From contig JADNRZ010000008.1 in assembly GCA_015501605.1 (NCBI GenBank), positions 992,001 to 1,056,000 of the forward strand: a DNA stretch of 64,000 bases, read 5' to 3'. The notes below the pieces were generated by a model. The model had not been told where the DNA came from and did no database searches. It saw only the letters and a list, made by a program, of their open reading frames with translations. Of this stretch, positions 23,501 through 37,200 are shown piece after piece (the first letter of the stretch is position 1; every line of letters starts with the position of its first letter). The position numbers and the translations under genes are program-made. Origin of the DNA: Panaeolus papilionaceus. Its lineage: Eukaryota; Basidiomycota; Agaricomycetes; Agaricales.

Positions 23501-24719
23501 AGAAGAATATGCAGTCCAACGATATGAAGGAGCGAGCACTATCTTTGGCCAATGTGAGTGTTGCCTACCAATCTCCTTTCCCTCAGTTTTGGGGTGGGTT
23601 ATTCTTAACCTTGGCTTATCCTGTCAAACCCATGATCCCTATTATAAATGTGAATCATTTGGTTAAATGGGTACTCGCGATCGTTGTCCAATTTTGGTTG
23701 GGCACGGTTCAAGGGGACAGGCTCATTGACGTGTTGACACACGAATATGAACCGTGGCCGCAAACTCGCAGCCGAGTGATACGTTTTGGTCCCCGTCTGC
23801 TTGTTTTATAACTCTATTCATGCTTACGACCTATTCATTTGTCTGATCTCAAACCTTTTTTTTCTGGGGTCTTCAGATACTCTCGATGCATACATCGATA
23901 AGTTTACCAATCTGGTACCCTTCATCGCTAATAGTGCATCCACAAAGCCGGCGTCTGACCCTGCTCCTCCTGAGCAAATCTCCAAGGCCATTTCTCTTCA
24001 GGTGACCTTGTTATCTCTACGAAAAGTTCCTAGCGTAACATGCGGCCCTTTATTGTATTCATCCAGACTGCTGTCGTATTTGACGCTGCACCGATCGGCA
24101 AACGTTTTGGCGCCGTTTCGAGTGACGTGAATACAAGCACGCCCTATCGCGCAGGTGCCACAGTTGCCGCTCAGTTTGTTGGAGCAAATCCTCGGGTATG
24201 TGCATACTTCCTCCTTTCATTTCAGAGAAAACAGCGTCTACAGTTATTCACGTCACATTTGCTTCAAGAATAATCTCCGCCTGGAAGGCACTTTCCTTAC
24301 AGTTGATCAGCTGGTGAACGGTCAATGGCAAACCGTGCGGACCGATTCCCATCCATCGACAATCTATAGCTGGAAGAGAGACAGCACTGTACGTTAACTG
24401 GGAAGCTTCTCGCATATACCTCTTATCAGTGCTAATAATCCCTTCAAAGATCCTGGGCACAAGCACGGTTACTATCAAATGGTGCGAATACCTGCAATTA
24501 TTCGCGGTTATCCCCTATTAACCAATTCACTTGCAGGACTATCGAAGAGGGAACTCCCGGTAAGATTTGTATGCTCCACCGCAGGAAACGATTATGACCG
24601 AATACACCCCGGATTCTCTAGTTGGAACTTATCGCCTGCGTTATTTTGGTGATTCCAAACCGCTTATCGGCTCCCTTTCTTCATTTACTGGTCAATCTTC
24701 GTCATTTACTGTGACCTAG
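20546..24719 (+). CDS. Neutral (non-lysosomal) ceramidase
   Basis: Hydrolyses the N-acyl bond of ceramide to release sphingosine and fatty acid; secreted or at the cell surface. Twenty-five exons join without a single frameshift to 712 aa, normal for the family. The N-terminus (MFYYLTAFLASTTV) is a signal peptide. The mature start YLLGLGIGDITGPVVE is the classic ceramidase opening. GTHSHAGVGGY (His about 120 and 122) and VHGTS (about 229) are zinc-site regions. SNVGDTSPN (Ser about 274) holds the catalytic serine motif of the family. The C-terminal beta-sandwich ends at 24719. Several exons are tiny: 20694-20712 (19 nt), 20767-20791, 22349-22373 (25 nt each), 23065-23082 (18 nt) and 24537-24559 (23 nt). 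I chose Met 20546 because it gives the signal peptide and the correct phase into exon 2. Confidence 0.95.
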
Positions 24720-24963
24720 TATCTACGTACTACTTTATATTCGAGAAATGTCACTTTGCGTCCATAAATCCATGATGCGTCATTACTACTACTCGAAATG
24801 GGGAGCGTGTGCGGCTGTGCCACACGTCCAGCTGCCTCGAGGTGGGCATGTGTTGATGACTCGATGCGACTGGCAGTGACTGGCAGAGAGTGTGAAATAA
24901 GCCAGCACGCTGCCACAACTTCAGTTCTTGTTTGTCTCTTCCCAACGTACTTCACTTCAGACC

Positions 24964-25607
24964 ATGTTTCGTAATCTTACAAGTCAGCTTGCCGCTGCTT
25001 CTGGAAACGCAGATGCCAAAAAGGTGTTATCACCTTCACTTCGTCCCGACATTTATAGCCTTGTCGACCAAACTAAGTCATGGATTGTAGGCGGGTCAGT
25101 CGGGGGACAGGCGGGTGACGGAGTATCTTATGGACCACTACTAGCAGGTATCCAGAAGCACCTGCCAGACACGAAGAAGCCTGGTTTAGAATCCTTCGGT
25201 CAAGCAGAAGGCGAAATCGCTGTCATCGTTGGCGGGATCACCAACATGATTCTGGAACTTAGCAAGTGGGAAGGCATGTCAGCAGGGATGGCGATGCGCA
25301 CTTGGGTCGATTCGCTTGTGGAAGGACACTCCAAGTGCGCTAATGAGGCCAGAAAGGAGCTGATCGCAAAAGGCATAACGCGCGGTCTGAACCAATATGC
25401 CGACGCAACGCTTCTAACCAAAGACTTTACCACTCGGATTCAAATTATCACCTGTTTGAAGAGTGGTGCGTATTGAATTGAATTCCTTTAGTTGTTTAAC
25501 TTACTTTTGGTACATCTTATCTAATTCCAGTTAGCTCCAGAATCTACGGAGCTGGAACCGACCAAGCCAGACAAAGCGAGGCAATGTGGAGTTCGAAATT
25601 TATCTGA
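24964..25607 (+). CDS. Small conserved-looking protein of unknown function
   Basis: Exons 24964-25465 and 25531-25607 (GTGCGT donor, phase 1) give 192 aa. The protein starts MFRNLTSQLAAASGN and is soluble-looking, mixed helical, with no membrane segment and no recognised domain. It has a glycine patch (VGGSVGGQAGDG) and ends QSEAMWSSKFI. The gene follows the ceramidase by 244 bases in the same direction but need not share its regulation. The opening SQLAAASG also appears at the start of a small acidic frame at 51130 (minus). The start at 24964 is the first Met with a purine at -3 (ACC ATG). Confidence 0.6.
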
Positions 25608-26107
25608 GCGTGAGGAGCTGGGGAGTAGTTGATTATCTAGAATTCTGGCATCTACATATACATATACACGTTTTGGTTGGTTGTTACTACTACTGTTGAA
25701 GTACGTTGTCTCGACAAGTGTTCCAGAGCATAGCAATGTAGATAAATAGGGAACGACAATGTCCATACAGGCCTCTGGCCTGGCCGGGAACAATAAATGA
25801 ATCAAATAAAATGGGTATACAAGCACAAATGGTAGTAGCAGGATGATGACTGAAGGACACATGATGCAGGATGGCGATATCTAAAAGGGTTGACATGCGT
25901 TGAAACGAAAGGGACACAGAGCAAGTCTGCCATAGATAGCATGGAAAGCGAATGATGAAAATGCAACGAAAGAACGAAAGGAGAGGTAGAAATAGGGTGT
26001 TGTACATCAGAAATTACTTTTACAAGTTAAAATGAACAGGAGAACAAGAGTGATAATGATGAAGGAGAAACTATAGTACCTGTGGCAAAATTAATGTCAG
26101 CTCTTTG

Positions 26108-27717
26108 TCAAAAGCGAAAATTGACACCGGTGGAACTCACATATGGCGGTACATCCGAAACCGTATAGGATGCGGTGGGGGAGAGCAGTTGCTCAGTGGC
26201 CCCGCTAATCATACAGGCGTTTGGCTTGTTACAATCGATAGGGCTTGCGTATACTGATTCATTGGCACCCCATTCCTCTGGCCCCATGTAGGAGTTCATA
26301 TCGAAATACGGCTGGGTTTTGGCAAAACCCATCATATCGGAGAATCCATCGGCGTCCATGGGAATCATGGCTTCATAAGAGTTGAAGTCAGCCTTGTGGT
26401 TGGTTTGATCGGTCGCCATGAGATGGGCGGTTGAGTATACTGTCTGCTCTTCAGGCTGTGACAAGGTTGTGTAATTGAAGCGGTACATGGCAGCGAAGAC
26501 CGTTGATGAAACACCGGTGGAGTGGTCTTCCTGGATGACTCGCTGAATGATGACGTACTGAGAGGCATCTAGGACAATGGTCATTAAGCGCCCCGAGACC
26601 GCGCACAATAGCGCTCACCTGTTGTTTGCCCAATGGTACTCCAGTATCCAGGTACAAGGGATGTCCGGTAAAGGAGGCTGCCATCCATGGGATGCGAGGG
26701 AGAGTGTTCCACCAACTCGAGATCTGTTGTCTCTGAGAAGACGATACCGTCATCAGTGTACACTGTGAAATGGGATTGCGCTGAAGTGGGTGAATGTGAA
26801 AGCAGGGTTACGGTGGGGTCGATGTCTCGCAAGTATCTCGGTTGCTGCGCAGCATGGACTACCTTGTAACCGCGCTCCACCCATTGCTGCTCTTCGGCTC
26901 CTTGTTCTTCAGAGGGTTTAAGTGGACTCTGTCCATTAGGGGACTCCTCTGGTAGAAGGTCGATGCAAACGATGGTCTCTGGGGTCTCTTCAACACGAGG
27001 CTCAACTCCGCGGTAGAGGAGACTTTGAAGCGTGGCATGAGCCTCGGTCGGTGTCGCTGGGGCGCTAACTGAAGAGTCGCTGCATGATTCCGATTCGTAA
27101 CGTAGGGGAGGGGGGCCGTAACTTGAGCTGCTGTCTCTTTGCTGCTGAAACTCGGGCGATAGCGAAGAAGTACGGCATGGTCGTCGATTAGGGGAAAGGA
27201 GGTTGAGAACTAATGAGATAGTTAGCTCAGAGAAAGTATCGTGAGTTCATCTGATTAACTACTCACGGCGTTTACCCCCACATGTGTCCCTCAGTTGCTG
27301 GAGGCGGCTCCCAACCTGCTTTGCGGTGCGTCGTTTACCGGTCTTCTCATAAATCCAGTCCGAAATAAATCTGTTGCGCATAGGGAAGCGACCCAGAAGC
27401 CGAGTTTCACGCGAGTCATCGGGTTGGTAATTCTCCAAGCCTTTCAGAAACAGGGGTCAGCACTGGCGGGGTGGTGGGTAGGATATGAAAGGCATACCTT
27501 CGATCAAGGCTGCCTCGAGCTCAGGGGGCCAAACTACCTCGCCTCCCCTCAACGTTTTCCAACTTTTGCGTCCCTTGACTATCGACTGAAAGACATCGTG
27601 TGTGCGTGGATTAGGAAGCGCCGGACATTTGAATGCGTGGCTTGCGGAATTGCGACGCGTAGAGGAAGGGGAGGGGGGTGCGGAAGAAGCGCTGGAAGGA
27701 GCTGGTGATGATGCCAT
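26108..27717 (-). CDS. TEA/ATTS-domain transcription factor
   Basis: Four exons on the minus strand (27717-27498, 27440-27267, 27209-26619, 26568-26108) give 481 aa. The TEA DNA-binding domain spans roughly residues 50-131: it opens RKSWKTLRGGEVVWPPELE, then LLGRFPMRNRFISDWIYEKT, and ends with a KTGKRRTAKQVGSRLQQL-type recognition helix. These domains bind MCAT-type CATTCY sites; fungal relatives (Tec1, AbaA) control filamentation and conidiation. A Ser/Pro/Gln-rich linker follows, then a conserved-looking C-terminal region with SAQSHFTVYTDDGIVFSETT. The last intron is only 50 bp. A GGATATAAAC sequence about 50 bases before the ATG is TATA-like. The target genes here are unknown. Confidence 0.9.
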
Positions 27718-30700
27718 GGGGGACAAGTTGGAATACACAAGAAAAACAATGAGGAGATGCTTGGGTTTATATCCTTCGGACCTCTCTAGGCGGTTTGTAC
27801 ATATAACGAGTGCACAGGGATCAACAACTAATTATTATTCGGCTCTCCGACGAGCCAATCAGGGAAAGGAGATCTGGCATCTCAAGTCTAGCAGTAAATG
27901 GCGATACAGGCTCGAACGGCCTCTAGCTGACGCCAGATCTTTGGGTCGGCTTGATCGAAGCAGATTTTCCGTGGAGGAGTCTGCATTCGGCAAGGGTGAA
28001 GGGGGATGGCACTTTGTCGTTCCTCGCAGATCTGGCGGTTCCCTCCCGTCCCGCATCCATGACAAGGGCATGTGGAAGGCAGAAAAACATCAAGAAAATA
28101 CAGCTTGCATAATGCCAAAATGCTTTTTTTGAGACTTGGGAACCTCATTTTGGGTGGCGTTTGGCTTTTTGCAATCAATCTAGACATACATCAGATCTCG
28201 CTGTCGGTTTGGAGTTTCGTCGATCGTAATTATATCCAATCTCGATTTCACCTCGACACCGCCACCCGGGGCTCAAGCAACCCGTATGTGCATTTGGGGA
28301 ATCCAGTGATTAAAGAGGTAAGAGCTTTCACCACATGCTACTAAATCCCGTCGAAAGAATCTCTTGGTTCAGTATTTCGGCTGGTGTTCAACCAAGCTTC
28401 TGTGGGGTTTGACACGAAGGAATATCTGTAGTTGCGCTACTATAGGTTATAACTCAACTTGAATTGCTTTGTGAGAGTCGTAATCACTGCTCCTGTGCAA
28501 AAGAATTTTCATCAAGGCAAATTTTGAGACTCGAGGATAGCACCGGACATAAGCATGTGGCCTGACGAGAAAAAAAAAACACCGTTCGATTGAAAGAGAC
28601 TCTAAAAGTGATGGACGTTAACGTTGCGGTTTCAAGTTGCCGCTGGGTATCTTCCAGGTACACGTGTGTCTCAACCTTCTCCTACTTGCAACTTGAAAAT
28701 TGAAATGGCGTCTTGCTCAGTTTGACCTCGACCATCGGAGCAGCTCTACGTCAGAGGAAAGGAGCCAAAAAAAAAAAAAAGCAGGCAACCCCCCAACATG
28801 ATGAATTGAACTCGAAACCTTCTAGATATTTCCTTGCAAACACAGGAGTCTACTAAGACACGTTACGCATATTGGGGGTGATATCGAACGCCTTCGTTTC
28901 ACTCTCTTGGACGGCTCATGCGCTTTACACGCTAATCAAGTAAAAAGCCTTTGGTTGAACTGATAGATTTCATCACTTTCACAACACGTCATAAATCGAC
29001 ATATTAAGTCCAGACCGCTAGGTGGTTCAGCAACCGTTAGGTGTCTGCAATTCTGCCGCCTACTGAAGGAATGACAGCCTTTTCGGACATGGAGCAAACC
29101 GGTTCGGGCTTCACCCTCACAGACCTGGTTCACAAGGGTAGAATTTTGCTCGCGAGTCAAATAAATTGCATGGCATCTGTGCAACCATTTTCGCAGTGAA
29201 ACCTTTTTAGGATTCCAGACGACAAAAAATAGAGGAGTTGTCGGATGTCGTTGATAAGGTATAGGTAACCTAATCAGATTGTTTGAAGCTCGCATCACGA
29301 AACGCACTGTCTGAGCAGTCTAGGGTTGAAGAGAGCACAGCGAATCCAGACATAAAGCAGCCAATGATCTCTGAGAGTGTTCCGTCTGGACATTGGGACA
29401 GTGATGAAATGTCGGAACAAGAAGGTCTCCGTCAATTTCCCCACAGATAACAAGTTGTGTATCCGAGCTCGTTTCGGGGTAGGGCTATGAAGCTAATTCA
29501 AGGAGAAAAGGCTATCGAGCTTACAGCCCGACACAGCATCGAACGCATCACAAAGGGTACCCACAGCCATCAACCGAGGATGTGATCCCGGGCACAGATC
29601 CTTCTATAAATGGTACCGAAAATCGTGGGAGTTTCGGTTCCTTCATCAAAGGTTCAATGAAAATGAATCTCGATGCCGTCGATGGCCCGAATCCGACATA
29701 AAGACATTGTAATTTGTACCTCCTTCGGTTGCAGGTACACAAGTGTATACTGAGTATCCCACAAGTCCCGCCTCGAGTAAATTCTCCTCGATGACCTCGA
29801 AATCACTAAAAATTGCCAGTGTCAGTTAACACTACTATTCTCGAGATCTAGAAATAAACACTTCCAGTCTTTCTAGGGATTTGTTCGCATACGAACTTCT
29901 TCATTAGATAATAAATGGTATCTTAACCATCTTTGGTTCATGCACAACTCAACGGTCCAGATTCTCTTCTCCCTGGCTCAATGTACATACAACCACCAAG
30001 CGACCCTCGCTGATTAATTGCACTGGAACGCAATACTTGTTTGCCGGAGAACCTGCCGTACATAGACAATACAAATATGTAGGACATGTGTATGTCCCCA
30101 TCGGTCTTGATTATGATAGATGATAAGTGATAGATGAACTGACATGCCCGGTTCTCCCTGAGGCTGGTAAGAAGCCTGAGAGAATTCATGGCAATTTCGC
30201 GTCGTCGTTCGTTTCGTCCTTTCTATTCGTATATTCTTCTACATCAAGAGGCTCTTCTCGTGCAGAACTACAATATCGCTTCTCTCGAGTGTCGGTCCTT
30301 CCTTTTGCAACCGAGGGATTCTGCTCATGCCACAGATGGCGGCGTGTCCACCAAGTGATCATGATCAGGTACCGCGGGGATGGATGCCCTTATCTGGTGG
30401 TCTCCTTTTGAAGAATTGAATTGAACGCTTGTACTCCTGTCCGGGCGAAAAACATTGTAATCTCACGGCCCTTCTAAACGAAAGTCGAGCACGAGTCGAG
30501 AACTCGGAATCAGTTCAATTTTGAAGTTTGAACAAAGCGTCTGTGTGTTCATGCCCTTGATGAAGGTCCTAGTCCAACCTGTGTGCTCGCATCTAGCCCG
30601 TGACCCACTTGTTCTGTCAGAAAATTGTGTTGATCTGTACAATATATATAGCTTGTTTTCCCGTCTCTTAAATCGTTGAAGCACCTGATCTACATCTCTT

Positions 30701-31379
30701 GAACAGAAGACTTATATGTGTCGCCGAACTGGTCGTCGCTCGTGCACATGAGCCAAGTCCAATCAGTTGGAACAAAAACTCTAGACCCTTTGCACAAATT
30801 TTGTCAGTGTGAGCAATTCATTTACGAATGCGTGTACCTTGGTCATATGCATGCTGGCATTCTGTGCACTGAAGGCCGTGTTCAAAGTCCGATGTAGACT
30901 GACATGCGTTCCTAAGGCCAACGTGATCACCCTCGAGGTTCACGTAGGGTGTTTGTACCTTGTTATCGGAATCTCGAGGACGCTTCGAGCACAACGCACA
31001 TTCAATCCTTAATTCTGTTGGTACCTTAGTGAGCGCTTGTAGGGACACAAAATCCGCAAAACCGCACCGCAGGCAGGGTGAGTAGATATGAATCATCTAT
31101 ATGTAATTTTTGTGTACCTTGGGGGAATAAGGCACGGGAAATTTATTACATCACCCCTTATGAAGTCAGAGGGAAAAACAGAAGAAAAAACATACAAAGA
31201 ATGTGACTAAGGACCGGGTTTATTATAAAGAAAGGTCTTATATGTTAGAAAACGATGTCAAAGTCCAAGCCAGTGCACAAAAATATCAGCAAATTTGTAA
31301 AAATAGTTCATTATGATGAGTAAAAATGGAACGTCCAACAAATTGATTCGGAGAAAAAAGATCAGTCAAGAGCTTTTGT
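27718..31379. other. Gene-poor region
   Basis: About 3.7 kb without a supported gene. A 14-base A run occurs at about 28769. Open frames at 28936-29307 (minus) and 28072-28344 (plus) show no domain or matching exons. Possibly old decayed repeats; I see no terminal repeats or transposase. Confidence 0.4.
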
Positions 31380-34265
31380 TCACTGTGGGGGAGGCGTAAT
31401 TTGTGCAATGGCCTCGGCTGGCGCCCCATCGCACAGTGGAGGAACAGGCACATCAACTGCATCCCATGGATCTGGGTACATGCAACCAGCAATCGGTGTG
31501 GGTGCTAAGGTGTTGTCTTGTACATTGAACCACCCGTTCCCAGATACAATAGGATTCCCTTTTGTATCGGTAAATGTAGGCGGTGGGAGAGTGGAGATTG
31601 CACCAGTAGGTGTATAAACAGGCAGGAGAGAGACAGGCGCAGGAGCATCTGCAAGAGCTGTGGGTGGATATGGGTATGGGTTCGTTTGCGCAGCACGCAA
31701 AGTTCCAGCACCAGCGCCGCCCGTTGCCCAAGCGTTAAAAGAACCGTCAAAGGTAGGACCGCTAGCTGGTCCACAAGCCCCTATTGCTGTTCTTGGATCC
31801 TGAGGTATCCAGCCGCCTTCCAGCCCGAGCTTGTATGACCAGAGGGGGCTTTCGACGCGTCCAGCAGTCGAATTACCAATCTGTAACGGGCGTTGTGAAG
31901 ATCCGGGTCAATTTTTTTTTTTGTGTCAACGAAATGAAGGTTGAACAGATCGAAGAAAAAAAACTTACCTTCCACGTCCAGAAAAACCAGTCTCTTAACG
32001 CATCCATTGATGCGGATGAGAACGCCAAAAGTCCGGCCTTAGTCCCGGCTGACCAGTGCGAAGAGTCCTGCCAGACATCGCAATCTCCAGCAAAGCTCGG
32101 TTGTACACCCACCCCTCTTAAGAACAACCCGCAATCGTTGAATCCATTGCTCCATTCCCCGGCAAACACGACACCATATGTGCTTCTCCTAGAAGTTTCA
32201 AGAAGGCAATCAGTATGCAATCAAAGCACATATAAGCAGTGATTCAGTGGCGACTAACGTAGAATTGTACACTGATGCCCATCTATCACAAGCAGCCTCA
32301 GGCCACTTCCCACCTGCACCCGAGCCCGTACCCGTGTCGATAGGATCGGTGTCAGACCCGCCATCAAATGCGAAGTATGGGTGTTGATCCAAAGCAACGC
32401 GATCCCCGCCGGGATTCAGGAAGTCAGTCCATGCATCGAAGCCTTGGAAGCCCTCGTGGATACTCATAAAAGCGCCTTTGCCTTCCCCGACCCCAGTAAT
32501 ATTTCGGAACATGGTATACGCCTCGACGTAGCTAAGTAAATGGTCAGACTAAAGCGCACACGTGAGACTTTGCTGCATGAAATTTACTCACAAACCACGA
32601 AGCTCCGTCATGCCGATTTGCGAAACAAGAGCTTCGTTCATTATTCCGAAAATTGAAACGACGTTCTGCCACTCTGGTTGAGAAATAAACTCAGTGATAA
32701 TCCGAATGTAGTTCATGGCCCTTTGAGCGTTTGCGACCCCCATAACACCGAAAAGGAAGTTGACTTGTCCTGACTTCCCCGAGTGGTTGAATCCTATGTC
32801 CAAAAGGCGGTTAGGTGCAGTTAAGGTGCGTTAGGAGCAGTTTCGTCACCATTTTGTGAGCCTGGAATGGTATGAAGGTCGAGCTTAACGCGAAGGCCGT
32901 ACTTTCTGCACCACTGCAAAGCTTGGAGGATATACCTGGGAAATCGAATTGCAAATGCGTCAGATTCTGCATGTTGTTTAACAACTTTTACTTACTTCCA
33001 GCTTGTCTTGGCGAGAAATGGTTCACCGTCATAGACATCGATGGCCCAATAGGGAATTGGTAGCCTCACCCAGTTCAAACCTGCACCTGCGATGGCGGCG
33101 ATATCCTGTTCGGTCTGACCGCTCAAAGAGCGTCAATGAACAGAATAAGCTGTGCTGTTGAGACTTACGATGAAAGTCTTATAGTGATCCTCAATTTGCC
33201 CTAAACCACCACTGACAGCATCTGCTGCCATGGCAAGGCTGAGAGACCACTCATCCCTAGCTCCAGGGTATTTTTGGAATAGCGCGGGGGATATGAAAGG
33301 TTCTAATACGAACCAACCTCCCAGATTGACCCTGATGATTTCCTTGTCAGAAGTGCTTGAACTATGAGCAAAGCTTTTTTGTGCTCACCCATAGATGCGA
33401 TTCTTTCCATAGTCCCAGGTTTGATTGAGTGGTGGCGTCCATGAGTTGGGATATGCGTTGTTGTTGTATGGGTCATCGGGGTCATCAACCCCTAGGTATT
33501 CAAGAACGTAGCATCAGAAATCGAACAGGAGCGATCATTAAGAAGTGAGAGAAGTATAAGAAATTAAGAAGTAGCTTCAATGAACGTGAATTCGCGAAGA
33601 TGTATGTGTGCCAGGCTGACACCTATTTTTAGAATGCGATCTGTACGCATGCCAGAGTCATGGGTCGCCAGACTTCATGGCAAGCCACGTCAAAGGCCAG
33701 AAAATAGGTGAAAGTACTCACAGATGCCACCAAACTGATTTTGATACGTGAACGTTGTCCCATCTGACGCCCTCACTGTAGAGCCATCCCCGCCACTCGT
33801 TGATGGTGCGGTTGAGGTGGGGGTAGCCATCGGTGCTGTTCCCGATGGATTTGCAACTGTCGGTTGTGGTCCATTTAAGCCACCAGAGCCCGATCCAGCA
33901 GTGGAAGTATGTTGTTTAGGTTTTATGATGGTGAAAAACACCGGAAGAATAATGGCAAGAACCACAATGATCAAGGCAGCGGTTGAAGCTAACAGAATTA
34001 TAGCCAGGCGATTCTTTTTCTTTACTGGTTCCTGGGTGGTATTACCTTCCTCCACAGATGCTTCTGGATTATTACCCAGCAGAATCGAGGAATCGTTTGC
34101 GTTGAGTTGTGCTGGTGACTCCAGGCGAGGTGTTCCACTGCCTTCTGTATCCAAGTATGAGGCTCGTGGACCTCCAAAGGGTAACGAAGACGCATCCCCA
34201 GGTAACGGCGTGTTTGCAGCCAGGAGGATTGACCCTGATACTTGCGAAACAGGGCGTTCAGTCAT
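31380..34265 (-). CDS. Membrane-anchored GH5 exo-1,3-beta-glucanase
   Basis: Releases glucose from 1,3-beta-glucan in cell-wall remodelling. Nine exons on the minus strand (34265-33722, 33491-33389, 33331-33169, 33114-32996, 32935-32850, 32793-32592, 32531-32259, 32188-31969, 31880-31380) give 736 aa. An N-terminal cytoplasmic tail of about 85 residues ends in KKKNR, then one membrane helix (about 87-114) makes it a type II membrane protein, as in fungal ExgD-like enzymes. A Ser/Thr/Pro/Gly linker leads to the GH5 domain: NLGGWFVLEP, WVRLPIPYWA, RVKLDLHTIPGSQNG. The acid/base Glu is in IMNEAL (about 392) and the nucleophile in FAGEWS (about 508). The usual NEP is NEA here. A Pro-rich tail of about 120 residues ends the protein. 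Met 34265 is preferred to the in-frame Met at 34331. Confidence 0.92.
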
Positions 34266-37200
34266 CTTGCCCAACAGACAACGAAAGAGAGAAGAGAAGG
34301 ATGGCAGGACCTCAAGATTACTCCTAGTCAATTATAGCCTCGGACGTCCACGTCTCGATGCCAAATTATCCTGCGGCACTAAGACTGCTTTCCCGGCATG
34401 CGGTTATATAATGGACAGATGCCATGTTTATTATTGGACTGTAGGTTCGCTGCAGTATCTTCATCCAAGAACGAGGGGTAGGTTCAACCGCAAATTTGTG
34501 TCTGAATGTTGATGAAGATGGCGGTGATGAAAGCTGTTAGAGGCAACATTGGTCAAGCTCAGGGCCAAACTCTTTGCTTTCTCTCACAACTCAGTTGCGA
34601 CCGGACCGCTCGGAGCGTCGGCTGGCTGGTACTCAGGCTTGAGGCTTGAATTCGAAGCAAAAAAGAGGATCCAGCAACGCTCTCTCTGCACCGATAGCTC
34701 AGAACGAGATATAGAACGTCACTTCGTAACTTTCATAGACATCACTCTGCGAAGGAGTGTGGTGGATACATAGCCCGAAGCGTGTCACATTACGGTCGTT
34801 CGTGGCGAAAATTAAGCCACTCCAGTAGACACAGGCATCGTAAGCAATGGAAATCTATCGGTCTACTTGTGAAGATGGATTGACTTTCCAGATCTGTGGA
34901 AGTTATTTCTTGGACAAAAATCAATATATCCACGAAATATGAGGAGCACAGGTTCGAATCACCGTATCGATGCCTTTCGTCGTGCTTGATACAGGTACCC
35001 TTTGTGGTTGTTCCGCCTCCATGCCTGGGATACTTCGGATTCGCCCAAGTCTCTTTCAGTTAGGTCCATAGACTTAATCTAGGATTCCACTCAAGGGATC
35101 AATGTGTCTCTTGAATAAACAATTATTGAACTAGTTTGCACCGATATATCACCATTGCGATGGATCATGGAACGTTTTACGTCGACCGCAGTACCATTCG
35201 AGGTGTCTGTGTCTCTTTAAATTTTACGATGCACCAAAGGGTAGACGAAATACACGAAAAGGTTAATGGCTTTCCAATGTTTCGAACGGAACGACTTATT
35301 GGAAACATTTGGATGGGGCTCGCAAGCCGGACGTCGCTCAGTTTTGAAACTCCTATTGTTTACTGTATGTGCAAGCTGGACATCACGGCAATAGAACTAG
35401 TTACACCCATAATATTGGTAAAATTTGAGTTTAAATGTGTTTCTCCTCGGAAAACATCAACGGTAATAGGGGACGCTTATCACTACACCACCACCAACCC
35501 ATAAATATCGGAGTAAGAGTCAACCTTGGAGCGATGAAGCGGGAACACTGGGTCGAGGGTTACACACAAAAGCCCGACATTTGATTTCCGCGAAATTAGC
35601 GTGTAGATCGAAAGATATGAAATCAGATACTCGGGATGCGTCGATATCATTCACTTCATTATTGGCCAGTCGTCGGCGATGACTTACTCACGAGCCCACT
35701 ATAGAGATAGATAAGGGGAAACTGTGAGTTGCTCCTGACTTGCTATTGAAGCCCCGAAGGGCCATCGTTTCGGTCATATTCGAGAAAAAGTACATCGAAG
35801 GTATAATTGATTCATTTACCCTCACCGAGCGGCAACACGACGGAAAAGGGTGCTCCCCACCGGATCATGTGGCGCTTTTGATGACGGCGGAACGGAGGTT
35901 TTTCTGACATGTACAGATCCTGCATGGCAAACACTCCATCTACCTGATAATTTACCACAGAAAAATAATGCCTGCGTCTCAAAAAGTATCGTGGTTTCGA
36001 TCGGAAGCATTTCTATGGGGCAAATGTGAAGAACCCAAGTCTGCTTCTTACATGGGCGGGAAAGTCTCAAAGAAAACGGAGTAAAGATTGTATTAAGCAC
36101 GTCTACCTGACTTCAGATAGGTACTTGCTTGAGAAGACATGAGCCACGCACATGTCGAAATCTGGTAATACTCGCAAGGTTGACAGCTGACAGGATGATA
36201 TGTTGTTCTTCTTCCATGACCCGTTGCTTCTCGAGGAAAATGCTTCGAAACACCATAAGGGGTTTCTACTTTTTATGGAAAAACCCCTGTAGTACAAGAT
36301 GCTGTTCTACCACACTGTTTTACCGATTACGGGAGACATAAGCACTAACCATATCAGATATCATCATTGCGTGGAAAGGCCGCTCAACGAGCCTTAATTT
36401 CAGGGTTTTGCATGTCATCCTCTTGTCGTGCCAGTAAAATGACTCTCAGAAGCTCCAAAACTCAGGGAAATGTAACTGTTTTGAAGTACAGATGATCTAC
36501 GTATGCGTTGAGTAGAAGCAACACCAATCATCGAACTTGGTTGAATTCAAATTCGAATGACACCTCCGATGCTAGGTACTATTACCTAATTGGGAGGCAA
36601 GGCGTTTTTCTCCTTACAAGGCAATTCCACTTCGATGCCCCGAGAAGGCAAAGATATGACCTGCGTTCTAATTATCACTCGAAACGGAACCCATAGCTAG
36701 CCTCGAGGTCAAGCACGAGGCTCTCTACGACAAAACAGGCAAACGAAACCGTTGTTGGTCGGTCTGAACCGTCTGGAATTGAAAACTCCCGACATTTCGA
36801 AGGCAGTACAAGCCCCCAAGTCAGCCGCATCAGAATCCTCTCAGTTGGCGAATTGCCGAAGAAAGGAGTTACTGCTAGGCGTTAAGCATTGGAATAAAAA
36901 GCCCAAAACCCATGTTTTCCTTATGCGTCATGTGGACATCGAGAGTAGAGCTCTTGTTTCTGTGGAGAACTCGAAAAACAGTCACTCATTTCCGTTAGAC
37001 TCTCTTTCGGGGTTATACAAAACCACAACATCGTACCCGGTAGGACCTTACCGCTATCACAGGAGTTAAGTCAGCTGTTTATCGTGGAGCCATCTAATCT
37101 TAATGAGACGTGCTAAAACGAGGAGGTATTATGATATACGCGAACCTGAAAGAACCAGAACAAACCTCAGGCATGCTCTAACAGGATGCATTTTGGGCCC

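Noticed and set aside
28764..28780. A-run as a possible retroelement 3' end
   Set aside because: No reverse transcriptase, target-site duplication or second copy visible.
28936..29307. 123-codon minus-strand frame
   Set aside because: Composition and isolation suggest chance; no homology recognised.
33748..34512. 254-codon plus-strand frame
   Set aside because: It is the antisense shadow of the first exon of the GH5 gene.
34951..34960. GGTTCGAATC, a tRNA T-loop (B box) match
   Set aside because: No pairing T-stem, acceptor stem or A box at the right distance on either side.
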